Assembly (NCBI RefSeq): GCF_900115165.1
Contig: NZ_FOVP01000002.1
Span: forward strand, 62,001-126,000
DNA from: Roseovarius lutimaris
GTDB lineage: Bacteria > Pseudomonadota > Alphaproteobacteria > Rhodobacterales > Rhodobacteraceae
DNA length: 64,000 nucleotides
Direction of reading: 5' to 3'
Part shown: piece after piece, positions 18,833 to 27,109 of the stretch
Layout of the letters: every line of letters starts with the position of its first letter
Numbering within the stretch: the stretch's first letter is position 1
Notes under the pieces: generated by a model
The model's database searches: none
Seen by the model: the letters and a program-made list of their open reading frames with translations, nothing else
Told to the model about the DNA's origin: nothing
Made by a program: the position numbers and the translations under genes

Positions 18833-19333
18833 ATGAAACCCATCAGATTTCTTTTACTGATGGCGTCCCTTATGGCCCTTGTGGCCTGTGGTGGCCCGTC
18901 AAAATTCAAAACCTATAACGGCCCCGAGGTGACGCGGATCATCATCAACAAGGGTGACCGCGAGATGTTTTTGCTGCATCATGACCGGGTTCTGAAATCC
19001 TATGAGGTCGACCTTGGCTTTGCCCCCGAAGGCCATAAGGAATTTGAAGGGGACGGCAAGACACCCGAGGGCGATTACACCGTCGACCGGCGCAATCCCA
19101 ACAGCTCTTTCCATCTGTCGCTCGGCATCTCTTATCCAAACGAACAGGATATCGCCTTTGCCGAGGTGGCCGGAAAATCACCGGGCGGCGATATCTTTAT
19201 TCACGGTGAGCCGAACAAGCTTGGCATATTCGGCCCGGATTGGACGGCGGGCTGTATTTCCGTCAAGAACGGAGAGATCGAAAGCATCTATGCGATGGTC
19301 CGCGACGGAACGCCGGTGACGATCAACCCCTGA
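18833..19333 (+). CDS. L,D-transpeptidase (YkuD) lipoprotein
   Basis: A 166-residue envelope protein. The N-terminus is a lipoprotein signal with lipobox LVAC (Cys19). The YkuD domain has IFIHGEPN and, later, DWTAGCISV with catalytic Cys141. L,D-transpeptidases make 3-3 peptidoglycan cross-links or attach proteins to peptides; the specific role here is unknown. Its stop abuts that of the convergent CAP-domain gene: TGATCA at 19331-19336 reads TGA on each strand. Confidence 0.9.
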   Translation: MKPIRFLLLMASLMALVACGGPSKFKTYNGPEVTRIIINKGDREMFLLHHDRVLKSYEVDLGFAPEGHKEFEGDGKTPEGDYTVDRRNPNSSFHLSLGISYPNEQDIAFAEVAGKSPGGDIFIHGEPNKLGIFGPDWTAGCISVKNGEIESIYAMVRDGTPVTINP

Positions 19334-19849
19334 TCAACCGCCCAGAACCATGGTCCACCAGATTTTTCCATTGTCTTCCTGAAGCCAGGAGAAGCCCATT
19401 TTCGTGGCGTCCGGCGCAAGAATGACACGACGCGAGCCGGGCTCTTCCATCCATACGGCCAGGGTTTCAAGCTCGGTCTCATAGGTCTCCGAAATCGTCT
19501 CGCCAACAAGATGGCCGGTATATCCGGCGCGTTTGACCCGATCAATCGGCGAAGAGCCGTCAGAGCCAAAGTGCCAGGGCCGGTTTTGCAGCGACATATC
19601 GCGCGAATGGGTTGCGGCGGCGGCATTCAGAGATGCGTCAAGAACAAGCGGCGATTGCCCGGCGGCCTGGCGCAGGGAATTCACCGAATCCAGCATGCGG
19701 AACTGAATTTCCGCCGTTTCGCCCGATCTGATGCGATAAAGCTTGGGTAGCGGTTTGCCATCTGACCCAAGTTGCGGTGGCGGAGGCGGGGCCGCGCAGG
19801 CCGCCAAAGCCAAAAGTGCCGACAGGAAGATGATGTAAAGACGCGCCAT
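19334..19849 (-). CDS. CAP (SCP/PR-1-like) domain lipoprotein
   Basis: A 171-residue predicted lipoprotein. The signal ends in lipobox LAAC (Cys18), followed by a short Pro-rich linker. The CAP domain (about 48-165) has the helix with LDASLNAAAATHSRDMS and the motif VGETISETYETE, with NKIWWTMVLGG-like ending (GKIWWTMVLGG). Bacterial CAP proteins are secreted or envelope-bound, with mostly unknown biochemistry. It lies between two L,D-transpeptidase genes, hinting at cell-wall work. Confidence 0.85.
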   Translation of the reverse strand: MARLYIIFLSALLALAACAAPPPPPQLGSDGKPLPKLYRIRSGETAEIQFRMLDSVNSLRQAAGQSPLVLDASLNAAAATHSRDMSLQNRPWHFGSDGSSPIDRVKRAGYTGHLVGETISETYETELETLAVWMEEPGSRRVILAPDATKMGFSWLQEDNGKIWWTMVLGG

Positions 19850-20018
19850 GATGTCAAACCACTCGAAATTGCTGTAGTCTTTGCTTTATCGTGGGAAACG
19901 TTGCGATTCAAACCCACATACGCGCAAGTTCGCCGGATGACAGTTGTTTGAATTGCGACTGCGTCATTCGCGCCATATATATCTGCAATCCAAGGACCAA
20001 AATCTGGAGAAACCCAAA

Positions 20019-20621
20019 ATGGCCTCTGAAACCCGAGACAACTGGAACCGGCGCGCTTTTCTGGCGGGGACCGCGGCACTGATCGGGGCACCGGCGTTGG
20101 CGCAGAGCGTTGACGGTGAAGGCACCGTCGAGATTGAGCGTGATGTCACCGAAACGGTGCGCCACAATGTATCAAGCTTTCGCACGCTGAGCTGGGAGCC
20201 GTATTTCTCGAACCTCAAAAACGGCGCAATCCTGGTCGATATCGATTCGCGCGCGGTCCATTTCTGGAACGAGGATCAGTCGGTTTACAAGCTTTACCCC
20301 TCCTCCGTGCCGCTGACCGAAGATCTGACACGTCGTGGCCGCACATCTGTGGTGCGCAAGGTCGAAGGCCCAAGTTGGCGTCCGACGCCCTCGATGCTTA
20401 AACGTAATCCCGAATGGCCAGCCTATGTTGGGCCCGGTCCCGATAACCCATTGGGCACCCACGCGCTTTACCTAAGTTGGACATATTACCGAATCCACGG
20501 CACCCATGACACCCGCAAGATCGGGCGTCGGTCGTCCAATGGATGCGTCGGTCTTTACAACGAACACATCGCCGAGTTGTTCGGAATGGCCAAAGTGGGC
20601 ACCCAAGTGTTGCTTATTTGA
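20019..20621 (+). CDS. L,D-transpeptidase with Tat-type signal
   Basis: A 200-residue YkuD-family protein. The N-terminus NWNRRAFLAGTAALIGAPALAQ carries a twin-arginine motif (Arg11-Arg12) and a signal cleavage region, suggesting export by Tat. The catalytic motif is complete: RIHGTHD and, 12 residues on, SSNGCVGLYN with Cys176. The ATG at 20019 follows CTGGAG; upstream in-frame codons are promoter sequence. It is divergent from the CAP gene. Confidence 0.9.
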   Translation: MASETRDNWNRRAFLAGTAALIGAPALAQSVDGEGTVEIERDVTETVRHNVSSFRTLSWEPYFSNLKNGAILVDIDSRAVHFWNEDQSVYKLYPSSVPLTEDLTRRGRTSVVRKVEGPSWRPTPSMLKRNPEWPAYVGPGPDNPLGTHALYLSWTYYRIHGTHDTRKIGRRSSNGCVGLYNEHIAELFGMAKVGTQVLLI

Positions 20622-20649
20622 CGAAAAAGCGCCCTGATATAGCGGCTTG

Positions 20650-20745
20650 GACTTAACTTGGGTTTGCATTCGGTTCGGATTGCTGGTTAGAAAAAAGCCA
20701 CGAGGTTAAGTCTTGGGTGCTTGGCGTTGTATTTAACAGCGTTAA
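20650..20745 (+). promoter_or_regulatory. TTAA-rich symmetric elements upstream of the small exported protein
   Basis: Two arms of an 8-bp inverted repeat, GACTTAAC (20650-20657) and GTTAAGTC (20705-20712), are followed by a compact palindrome TTAAC-AGC-GTTAA (20733-20745) that ends 20 bp before the start codon. They are candidate regulator sites. The spacing does not fit the CtrA consensus TTAA-N7-TTAA. Confidence 0.35.
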
Positions 20746-20765
20746 GCCAATATCTGGAGGATAAT

Positions 20766-20954
20766 ATGAAGAAACTCGTTCTCGCTGCCGCCCTTAGCGC
20801 CGCTGCTTCGACCGCATTCGCCGGCAACTATGCAGAGCCCGTTATCGAGGCACCTGTAATTGTTGAAGAAACCGCTGCAAGCTCGTCTGCTGCTGGCGTT
20901 TGGATTCCGTTGCTTCTGCTGGCCGTTGTGGCCGCAGTCGTCATTGCTGACTAA
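20766..20954 (+). CDS. Small exported membrane protein, unknown function
   Basis: A 62-residue protein I cannot assign. An N-terminal signal peptide (MKKLVLAAALSAAASTAFAG) is followed by about 20 residues rich in acidic residues and Val/Pro. A C-terminal hydrophobic helix, GVWIPLLLLAVVAAVVIAD, should anchor it in the inner membrane with almost no cytoplasmic tail. The start has a textbook GGAGG site, and a strong terminator follows the stop, so it is a separate, probably well expressed, transcript. Confidence 0.75.
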   Translation: MKKLVLAAALSAAASTAFAGNYAEPVIEAPVIVEETAASSSAAGVWIPLLLLAVVAAVVIAD

Positions 20955-20973
20955 GTCAGTATTGAATGCTAGG

Positions 20974-21004
20974 AAAAAGGCAGTGGGAAACCACTGCCTT
21001 TTTT
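20974..21004 (+). terminator. Strong rho-independent terminator
   Basis: AAAAAGGCAGTGG (20974-20986), a GAAA tetraloop and CCACTGCCTTTTTT (20991-21004) form a perfect 13-bp stem with an A-tract before and a T-tract after. It can act on both strands: after the small exported protein (+) and after hemH (-), which ends at 21029. Confidence 0.9.
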
Positions 21005-21028
21005 CGTTTCTGCAGGGGTGATTGGCGT

Positions 21029-22093
21029 TTACTCAAGCCAGCCCTGAAGATTCGCTTCGACAATGGATGCCAGAGCCTTGATATGCGCGTCCTGGTCATT
21101 CAGGCAGGGGATATAGGTAAATTCCTCGCCGCCCGCCTCTTCAAAGCTTTCCTTGATCTCTTCGTTGATCTCTTCCAGCGTTTCGATGCAGTCGGCGGAA
21201 AACGCCGGGGCCATCACGGCGATTCGTTTCTTGCCGTCTTCGCGGGCAAGCCGGGCAACCTCTTTCACGGTGTAGGGCTTTAGCCATTCTTCGGGGCCAA
21301 AAACCGACTGGAACGTCGTGGTGATCTCGGTGTCGTCCCAGCCAAGCCGCTCTTTCAGCAGGCGCGTGGTTTTCTGACACTGGCAATGATAGGGATCGCC
21401 CTGCATCAGATAGCGTTTTGGCATCCCGTGATAGGATACCACAAGGATATCGGGGCGCGTTTCAACATTCGCATAGGCGGTTTCGACCGATTCGGCCAAA
21501 GCCTCGATATAAAGCGGGTTTTCGAAGTAGGGCTCGACCACACGGGCAATCGGCTGCCATGTTTCGTCCATCAGCGCGCGAAAGAACTGATCGTTGGCGG
21601 TGGCCGATGTGGCGCCGGCGTAATGCGGATAAAGCGGAAAGAACAGGATACGGGTACAGCCGGCCTCGACCATGGCGCGGACCTTGGATTTGGTCGAGGG
21701 GTTGCCATAGCGCATGCAGAAATCAACCATCACCTTGTCGCCATAACGCGCCTCAAGGGCGGTCGCCATCTTTGCGGTCTGGTCGCGGGTGATGGTCATC
21801 AGCGGGCTTTCGCCCTTATCCTCGTTCCAGATTGATTTATAGGCATGACCGCTGGTGAACGGGCGCTTGGTCAGGATGATGAGCTGCAACAGCGGTTGCC
21901 ATTTCCAGGGCGCATAATCAATGACACGACGATCCGAGAGAAATTCATTCAGATAGCGGCGCATTGACCAATAATCGTAATTATCCGGCGTGCCCAGATT
22001 GGCCAGCAAAACACCCGTCTTGGCGCGTGCAATTGCGGGGTGATCGCCGGGCGCATGGGCCGGGCGAGCGGCAGAATGACGGGCATCGAGCAT
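21029..22093 (-). CDS. hemH: Ferrochelatase
   Basis: It inserts Fe(II) into protoporphyrin IX, the last step of protoheme synthesis. At 354 residues it has the VLLANLGTPD start, FFPLYPHYAGATSAT, the catalytic His in VVSYHGMPKRYL, and PAFSADCIETLEEI near the C-terminus. I start at ATG 22093 with AAGGA upstream; a TTG at 22105 adds four residues. It is the second gene after the methyltransferase at 22154-22969, about 60 nt downstream on the same strand. Confidence 0.95.
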   Translation of the reverse strand: MLDARHSAARPAHAPGDHPAIARAKTGVLLANLGTPDNYDYWSMRRYLNEFLSDRRVIDYAPWKWQPLLQLIILTKRPFTSGHAYKSIWNEDKGESPLMTITRDQTAKMATALEARYGDKVMVDFCMRYGNPSTKSKVRAMVEAGCTRILFFPLYPHYAGATSATANDQFFRALMDETWQPIARVVEPYFENPLYIEALAESVETAYANVETRPDILVVSYHGMPKRYLMQGDPYHCQCQKTTRLLKERLGWDDTEITTTFQSVFGPEEWLKPYTVKEVARLAREDGKKRIAVMAPAFSADCIETLEEINEEIKESFEEAGGEEFTYIPCLNDQDAHIKALASIVEANLQGWLE

Positions 22094-22153
22094 GGGCTGG
22101 GTCAATCCTTACTGTCTCGGGCTAAGGCTGACATAGAGGTTGCGACGGTAAGG

Positions 22154-22969
22154 TCAATCTTTCAGCGGTGTTTCTTTGGCCCCAAGCACATCTGCAAGCC
22201 GGGCGCTGGCCGATCCGGGCCGCAGGGGCTGGGGTTGGCTGACGTCCGGGGACCAGCCGGTGAGGAATATCATCTCGAAGGTGGCGGGGATGCGCCCGTC
22301 GGCATCGCCAAACTCATGTGCATAGATTTCGGCGGCCCGATCAAACAGCGCGCGCCGGGTTGCGCGCCTTGGGCGGTTTGTCATGGCGTTGCTCTCGCCC
22401 ATCGCGCGCAATTCGCGCATCAAGTGGGCAGGCGAGGCATAGCTTGTCTTAAGCGGCAGGGTATCGGCCACCGGCAGGGCAAAGCCCGCGCGTTGCAAAA
22501 GCGCGCCGAGGTCGCGGATTTCACCCATAGGCAAAACGCGGGGCGACAACCCGCCAAGCAGATCCGATTCCGCCTGCGCCAGGGCGGTGCGCAATTCATG
22601 CAGGGTTTCGCCACCAAACAACGCGGTCAGCATGAGACCATCGGGTTTGAGCGCACGCCGCGCCTGAATAAGCTGACCCACAGGATCATTCGCCCAATGC
22701 AGGCAAAGCGCGTGGATCACCAGATCATGCGCCTCTGGGGCAAGCGCAAGAGTGTCGCCATCCCCAACGCAGAGGGCCTCGGGAAAGCGATTTTGCCAGA
22801 ATTCCGGAAAACCGCTTACCACGGCAGGCGAGGTAAAGGATTTTTTAACCAAGCTCAGGCGATCCTCGATCTCATCAGCGGCGGTTTCATGCAGAAACCA
22901 GACAGGCGCGCGCAAGGCGCGTCGGCGGTTGCGGATCAGGGCGGAGCGGTCTGTCAGGGTTTGCGTCAT
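22154..22969 (-). CDS. NDUFAF5/BioC-like SAM-dependent methyltransferase-fold protein
   Basis: A 271-residue protein whose SAM-binding core is partly degenerate: LCVGDGDTLALAPEAHDLVIHALCLHW replaces a clear GxGxG. It carries the SxxxLHWANDP and LKPDGLMLTALFGGETLHELR motifs of the BioC/NDUFAF5 group. The mitochondrial relative NDUFAF5 hydroxylates an arginine in a complex I subunit. A similar role in assembling the bacterial NADH dehydrogenase is inference. The start ATG 22969 lies 21 bp from the divergent comF start. Confidence 0.78.
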   Translation of the reverse strand: MTQTLTDRSALIRNRRRALRAPVWFLHETAADEIEDRLSLVKKSFTSPAVVSGFPEFWQNRFPEALCVGDGDTLALAPEAHDLVIHALCLHWANDPVGQLIQARRALKPDGLMLTALFGGETLHELRTALAQAESDLLGGLSPRVLPMGEIRDLGALLQRAGFALPVADTLPLKTSYASPAHLMRELRAMGESNAMTNRPRRATRRALFDRAAEIYAHEFGDADGRIPATFEMIFLTGWSPDVSQPQPLRPGSASARLADVLGAKETPLKD

Positions 22970-22990
22970 GGCGGGGACAATAGGGCGAGT

Positions 22991-23716
22991 ATGACGGCTT
23001 TTCAAACGGCACTTCAGGTGATCTATCCGGCGCGCTGCACTTTGTGCGGTTGCCACGTCGAAAGCGATTTTGGCCTTTGCGGTCCGTGTTGGCGGGACAC
23101 GCCGTTCATTGCAGGGCTGGTCTGTGACACCTGCGGTGTGCCGCTTCCCGGCGAAGACGGTGGAGATGCAGAGCATTGCGACGAGTGCCGGAGTGTGGCG
23201 CGCCCATGGTCGCGGGGGCGATCGGCGCTTGTGTACCACGAAAACGGCCGCAAACTTGTGCTGGCGCTCAAGCATGGCGACCGTCATGACGTCGTGCGCC
23301 CCGCAGCCGTCTGGATGGCGCGGGCCGCACAGCCGCTGTTGACCCGCAACACGCTAGTTGCACCGGTGCCCTTGCATTGGCTGCGGATGCTCAAGCGACG
23401 CTTTAACCAATCTGCGCTTCTGGCACAGGCGCTGGCGCGTGAGACTGCTTTGCCGGTCTGCCCCGATCTGTTGCTTCGGTCCAAACACACCCGCTCGCTC
23501 AAGGGGCTGGGCGCTGACGCACGACATGCCACGCTCGATGGTGCGATTCACATCAATCAAAGGCGTCAAACCGAGCTTATCGGGCGTAATGTGCTTTTGG
23601 TGGATGATGTGATGACCTCGGGGGCCACGCTTTCGGCGGCGGCGCAGGCCTGTTTTTCGGCGGGCGCGCAAGATGTGCGCATACTAACACTGGCGCGCAC
23701 GGCCAAGGATGCCTAA
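22991..23716 (+). CDS. ComF family protein (phosphoribosyltransferase fold)
   Basis: A 241-residue ComF/GntX-type protein. The N-terminal zinc-ribbon-like region has CxxC pairs (CTLCG, CGPCW, CDTCG, CDECR). The PRPP-binding loop VLLVDDVMTSGATLSAA is near the C-terminus. Relatives act in DNA uptake in competent bacteria, but no competence genes are nearby and the biochemical role is unclear. It begins an operon with grxC, a nitrilase-family amidase and a MarR regulator. Confidence 0.85.
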   Translation: MTAFQTALQVIYPARCTLCGCHVESDFGLCGPCWRDTPFIAGLVCDTCGVPLPGEDGGDAEHCDECRSVARPWSRGRSALVYHENGRKLVLALKHGDRHDVVRPAAVWMARAAQPLLTRNTLVAPVPLHWLRMLKRRFNQSALLAQALARETALPVCPDLLLRSKHTRSLKGLGADARHATLDGAIHINQRRQTELIGRNVLLVDDVMTSGATLSAAAQACFSAGAQDVRILTLARTAKDA

Positions 23717-23749
23717 GTTCCTGCCAAACAGGAAAACAGGAATGCCAAA

Positions 23750-24007
23750 ATGCAACCAGTTGAAATCTATTCGTCGCCTCTTTGCGGATTTTGTCACGCG
23801 GCCAAGCGGTTGCTCAAGCAAAAGGGCGTAAACTTTTCGGAAATTAACGTGCTGGCCCAACCGGCCCGCAAATCCGAGATGTTGAAACGCGCAAACGGCC
23901 GTCATACCGTGCCGCAGATTTTCGTCGGTAAGACCCATGTCGGCGGTTATGACGAGCTTTCAGCGCTTGAGCGGGCGGGCAAGCTTGACGCGCTTTTGGG
24001 CAAGTGA
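23750..24007 (+). CDS. grxC: Glutaredoxin 3
   Basis: A glutathione-dependent disulfide reductase of 85 residues with the active site CGFC (LCGFCHAAK, residues 12-15) and the TVPQIFVGKTHVGGYDEL glutathione-binding segment. This is a dithiol glutaredoxin with Phe at the variable site rather than the common CPYC. Its stop overlaps the start of the amidase gene (GTGA), so the two are translationally coupled. Confidence 0.93.
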   Translation: MQPVEIYSSPLCGFCHAAKRLLKQKGVNFSEINVLAQPARKSEMLKRANGRHTVPQIFVGKTHVGGYDELSALERAGKLDALLGK

Positions 24008-24846
24008 CGTCAATGCGCGCAGCCCTTGTTCAACTCAACAGCAGCGATGATCCGGCAGCAAACCTGCCGGTCACGCTGGCGTTTATTGACCAAGCAATCG
24101 CGCAGGGGGCCGAATTTGTCCTGACGCCCGAGGTGACCAATTGTGTGTCCGGGAGCCGCACGCATCAAAAGGCGGTTCTGCATCCCGAGGACAGCGACCC
24201 GACACTGAAAGCGCTGCGTGCCAAGGCGGCAGAGCGCGGCATCTGGCTTTTGATCGGCTCGCTCGCGCTCAAGACAAGCGACCCCGATGGCCGGTTCGCC
24301 AATCGGTCGTTTCTGATTGGGCCGGATGGCCGGATTGTTGCGCGCTATGACAAGATCCACATGTTTGATGTCGATGTGTCACCCGAGGAAACCTATCGCG
24401 AATCAGATGGGTTTCGTCCCGGTGCCTGTGCAGTGACCGCCGATTTGCCAATCGGTACGCTCGGTCTGAGCATTTGCTATGACATTCGCTTTCCGCATCT
24501 TTATCGTCGCCTTGCCCATGCCGGAGCGCGTATTCTAACGGTGCCCGCGGCGTTTTCCTATGTCACGGGGGCCGCGCATTGGGAAACCCTGCTGCGGGCG
24601 CGGGCGATTGAAAACGGCTGTTACGTTCTGGCCCCGGCGCAAACCGGCACCCATGCCGCAAGTACCGGGCGCAGCCGTCAAACCCACGGTCATAGCCTTG
24701 TCGTCGCCCCCTGGGGCGAGGTTCTGGCCGATGGCGGCACCGATCCCGGCGTTCTCGTGGTTGATCTTGACCCGGCCGAGATCGAGAGCGCGCGGGCGCG
24801 TGTCCCGTCGCTGCGGCATGACAGGCAGTTTGATGGCCCGGCATGA
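24004..24846 (+). CDS. Carbon-nitrogen hydrolase (Nit1/Nit2-like amidase)
   Basis: A 280-residue nitrilase-superfamily amidase with the catalytic triad visible: Glu in LTPEVTN, Lys in RYDKIHMFD, and Cys in LGLSICYDIRFP. Family members hydrolyse omega-amides (Nit2) or deaminated glutathione (Nit1, E. coli YbeM). The overlap with glutaredoxin favours the deaminated-glutathione repair role, but that is inference. The start is GTG 24004 or ATG 24013. Confidence 0.87.
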   Translation: MTSMRAALVQLNSSDDPAANLPVTLAFIDQAIAQGAEFVLTPEVTNCVSGSRTHQKAVLHPEDSDPTLKALRAKAAERGIWLLIGSLALKTSDPDGRFANRSFLIGPDGRIVARYDKIHMFDVDVSPEETYRESDGFRPGACAVTADLPIGTLGLSICYDIRFPHLYRRLAHAGARILTVPAAFSYVTGAAHWETLLRARAIENGCYVLAPAQTGTHAASTGRSRQTHGHSLVVAPWGEVLADGGTDPGVLVVDLDPAEIESARARVPSLRHDRQFDGPA

Positions 24847-25289
24847 ATGACACGACCAGCAATTCCCTGGCGGTGGCCTTGTTCAGTGAGATCCTCACCA
24901 ATGAACAGCTTATCCGCAATCGGCTAAGTCGGGTGTTGCCCAAGGGCATGGAAATCTCGCATTTCTCGGTTCTCAACCATCTTGCCCGCATCGGCGACGA
25001 GCGCAGCCCGGCGCAGCTTGCCAAAAGCTTTCACGTGACGCGCGGTGCGATGACCAACACGCTGAGCAAGCTGGAGTGGGCCGGATACGTGCATATCCGC
25101 CCTGATTGGGATGATGCGCGCCGCAAGATGGTCGCGATCAGCCCCTCTGGCCGACAGGCGCGCGACGCCGCCATCGCCGGGATCACTCCGATGGTTTCGG
25201 AACTGATCAGCGATCTTGGCGAAGACAGGGTGCGCGCAAGCCTTCCGGTGCTGCGCGAATTACGCTCCAAGCTGGAACCGCGCGGCTAG
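24843..25289 (+). CDS. MarR family transcriptional regulator
   Basis: A 148-residue winged-helix regulator. The recognition helix region [27 protein letters not shown] and the wing [16 protein letters not shown] are typical of MarR proteins. The start overlaps the amidase stop in ATGA, so it is the last gene of the comF-grxC-amidase operon. The stop shares CTAG with convergent ubiG. The ligand and targets are unknown. Confidence 0.88.
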   Translation: MNDTTSNSLAVALFSEILTNEQLIRNRLSRVLPKGMEISHFSVLNHLARIGDERSPAQLAKSFHVTRGAMTNTLSKLEWAGYVHIRPDWDDARRKMVAISPSGRQARDAAIAGITPMVSELISDLGEDRVRASLPVLRELRSKLEPRG

Positions 25290-26044
25290 CCCGGCTTGAC
25301 GCTGGCGGTGACGTAATTCACGCTCAGATCCCTGTCCGACAACCGCCAGACCCATGTGATCGGGTTGAACACGAAGCCTTTGCGATCCACCGGATCGAGG
25401 CCAGCCTTGCGCAGCAGGTCATAAAGCTCGTCCGGGGTGATGAATTTCGACCATTCATGCGTACCCTTGGGCAGCCAGCGCATCACGTATTCCGCGCCGA
25501 CAATCGCCATGGCGAAGCTTTTGGGATTGCGGTTGATGGTTGAACAAATCTGAATTCCGCCGGGTTTGAGCAATTGCCGACAGGCGGTGAGATAGGCTAG
25601 GGGGTCGGCCACATGCTCGGCCACTTCCATGTTCAACACGGCATCAAACTGTTCGCCAGCGGCGGCCATATCCTCGGCGGTGGTGTGGCGGTAATCAATC
25701 GCAAGGCCGGATTGCTCAGCATGAACCTGTGCAACCGGGATGTTGCGCGGCGCGGCATCGGCGCCAACCACCTCGGCGCCGAGGCGCGCCATCGGCTCGC
25801 TTAGCAATCCGCCACCACAGCCGATATCGAGAATACGCAGCCCTTTGAAAGGCATATCCCCGGTAAGATCACGGTCATATTCGGCCGCGATCTGCGCGGT
25901 GATATAATCCAGACGGCAAGGGTTCAGCATGTGCAGCGGCTTGAACTTTCCGTTCGGATCCCACCATTCGGCAGCCATCGCTTCGAATTTGGCGACTTCG
26001 CCGGGATCAATCGTGCTCTGGGCGGCTTGCATTCTGCTCTCCAT
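25286..26044 (-). CDS. ubiG: Bifunctional ubiquinone O-methyltransferase UbiG
   Basis: It catalyses both O-methylations in ubiquinone synthesis. At 252 residues it has the N-terminal [19 protein letters not shown] segment characteristic of UbiG/COQ3, the SAM site [20 protein letters not shown], and the late segment [14 protein letters not shown]. It is monocistronic and divergent from pip, with only about 36 bp between the starts. Confidence 0.95.
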   Translation of the reverse strand: MESRMQAAQSTIDPGEVAKFEAMAAEWWDPNGKFKPLHMLNPCRLDYITAQIAAEYDRDLTGDMPFKGLRILDIGCGGGLLSEPMARLGAEVVGADAAPRNIPVAQVHAEQSGLAIDYRHTTAEDMAAAGEQFDAVLNMEVAEHVADPLAYLTACRQLLKPGGIQICSTINRNPKSFAMAIVGAEYVMRWLPKGTHEWSKFITPDELYDLLRKAGLDPVDRKGFVFNPITWVWRLSDRDLSVNYVTASVKPG

Positions 26045-26080
26045 ATGCTCTTTTGGACATGCTTGTTATATAGGACATCC

Positions 26081-27055
26081 ATGAACAAATTCTCAGGCCA
26101 AAAGAGCGCAGTACAATATCTATATCCGCCGGTCGAACCCTTTGACCGGCAAATGATGGATGTGGGCGACGGGCACAGCATTTATGTCGAGCAATCCGGT
26201 CGCCGTGATGGGCTGCCGGTTGTGGTGTTTCACGGCGGTCCGGGTGGCGGGTGCAGCCCGGCGATGCGGCGTTATTTCGATCCGGCCATCTATCGGATCA
26301 TTCTGTTCGATCAACGCGGGTGCGGGCGATCAAGGCCCCATGCCAGCGTTGAGGATAACACCACCTGGCATCTGGTGGCGGATATTGAACATATTCGCCG
26401 CGCGCTTGGCATTGACACTTGGATTGTCTTTGGCGGAAGCTGGGGCGCGACGTTAGCGTTGATTTATGCACAGGCCAATCCCGCGCCAGTGATGCATCTT
26501 GTGCTGCGCGGCGTGTTCACCATGACCGAGGCCGAACTGACCTGGTTTTATGGCGGTGGGGCCGGGGCATTCTGGCCCGAAACCTGGCATCAGTTCAAAT
26601 CGCTGATTCCCAAGGCCGAACACGGCGATATTATCGCCGCCTATCACCGGCGGCTGTTTTCCGGGATATTGAACGAAGAGGTTCGTTATGCCAAGGCCTG
26701 GTCGGCCTGGGAAAATGCGCTTGCCACGGTGCATTCCACCGGCGTTGGCGGCGATAGCCCGGCGGATTATGCGCGCGCCTTTGCGCGCCTTGAAAACCAC
26801 TATTTCACCCATCGCGGGTTTCTGGCGTATGACGGTCAAATCCTTGATCAGATGGATAAAATCGCCCATATCCCCGGCACGATTGTGCAGGGGCGCTATG
26901 ATATGATCTGTCCGCCCGCCACCGCCTATCAACTGGCGCGGGTCTGGGAAAACGCCGATCTGCGGATGATTCCGGTGGCCGGTCACGCCCTGTCAGAGCC
27001 GGGAATCAGCGCCGAATTGGTCGGCGTGATGAACCGGCTGGCGCGAAAAGCCTGA
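26081..27055 (+). CDS. pip: Proline iminopeptidase
   Basis: This alpha/beta-hydrolase of peptidase family S33 removes N-terminal proline from peptides. In 324 residues it has the oxyanion segment VVFHGGPGGGCSP, the RIILFDQRGCGRS strand, the nucleophile elbow GGSWGATLALIYAQ (Ser), and the C-terminal His in VAGHALSE. The ATG at 26081 fits the family start; longer in-frame readings cross the ubiG start region. Confidence 0.93.
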   Translation: MNKFSGQKSAVQYLYPPVEPFDRQMMDVGDGHSIYVEQSGRRDGLPVVVFHGGPGGGCSPAMRRYFDPAIYRIILFDQRGCGRSRPHASVEDNTTWHLVADIEHIRRALGIDTWIVFGGSWGATLALIYAQANPAPVMHLVLRGVFTMTEAELTWFYGGGAGAFWPETWHQFKSLIPKAEHGDIIAAYHRRLFSGILNEEVRYAKAWSAWENALATVHSTGVGGDSPADYARAFARLENHYFTHRGFLAYDGQILDQMDKIAHIPGTIVQGRYDMICPPATAYQLARVWENADLRMIPVAGHALSEPGISAELVGVMNRLARKA

Positions 27056-27109
27056 ACCCTCAAGGCATTGGCGCTTTTCCCGGCGCCTTTCCCGCGATAT
27101 CCCGGTGGT

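Noticed and set aside
20733-20745. CtrA binding site
   Set aside because: The TTAA halves are 5 bp apart rather than the 7 bp of the CtrA consensus.
22040-22990. Long N-terminal extension of the comF frame
   Set aside because: The frame stays open across the opposite-strand methyltransferase gene, but ComF homology starts at ATG 22991. The mirrored extension of the methyltransferase (22970-23287) is rejected for the same reason.
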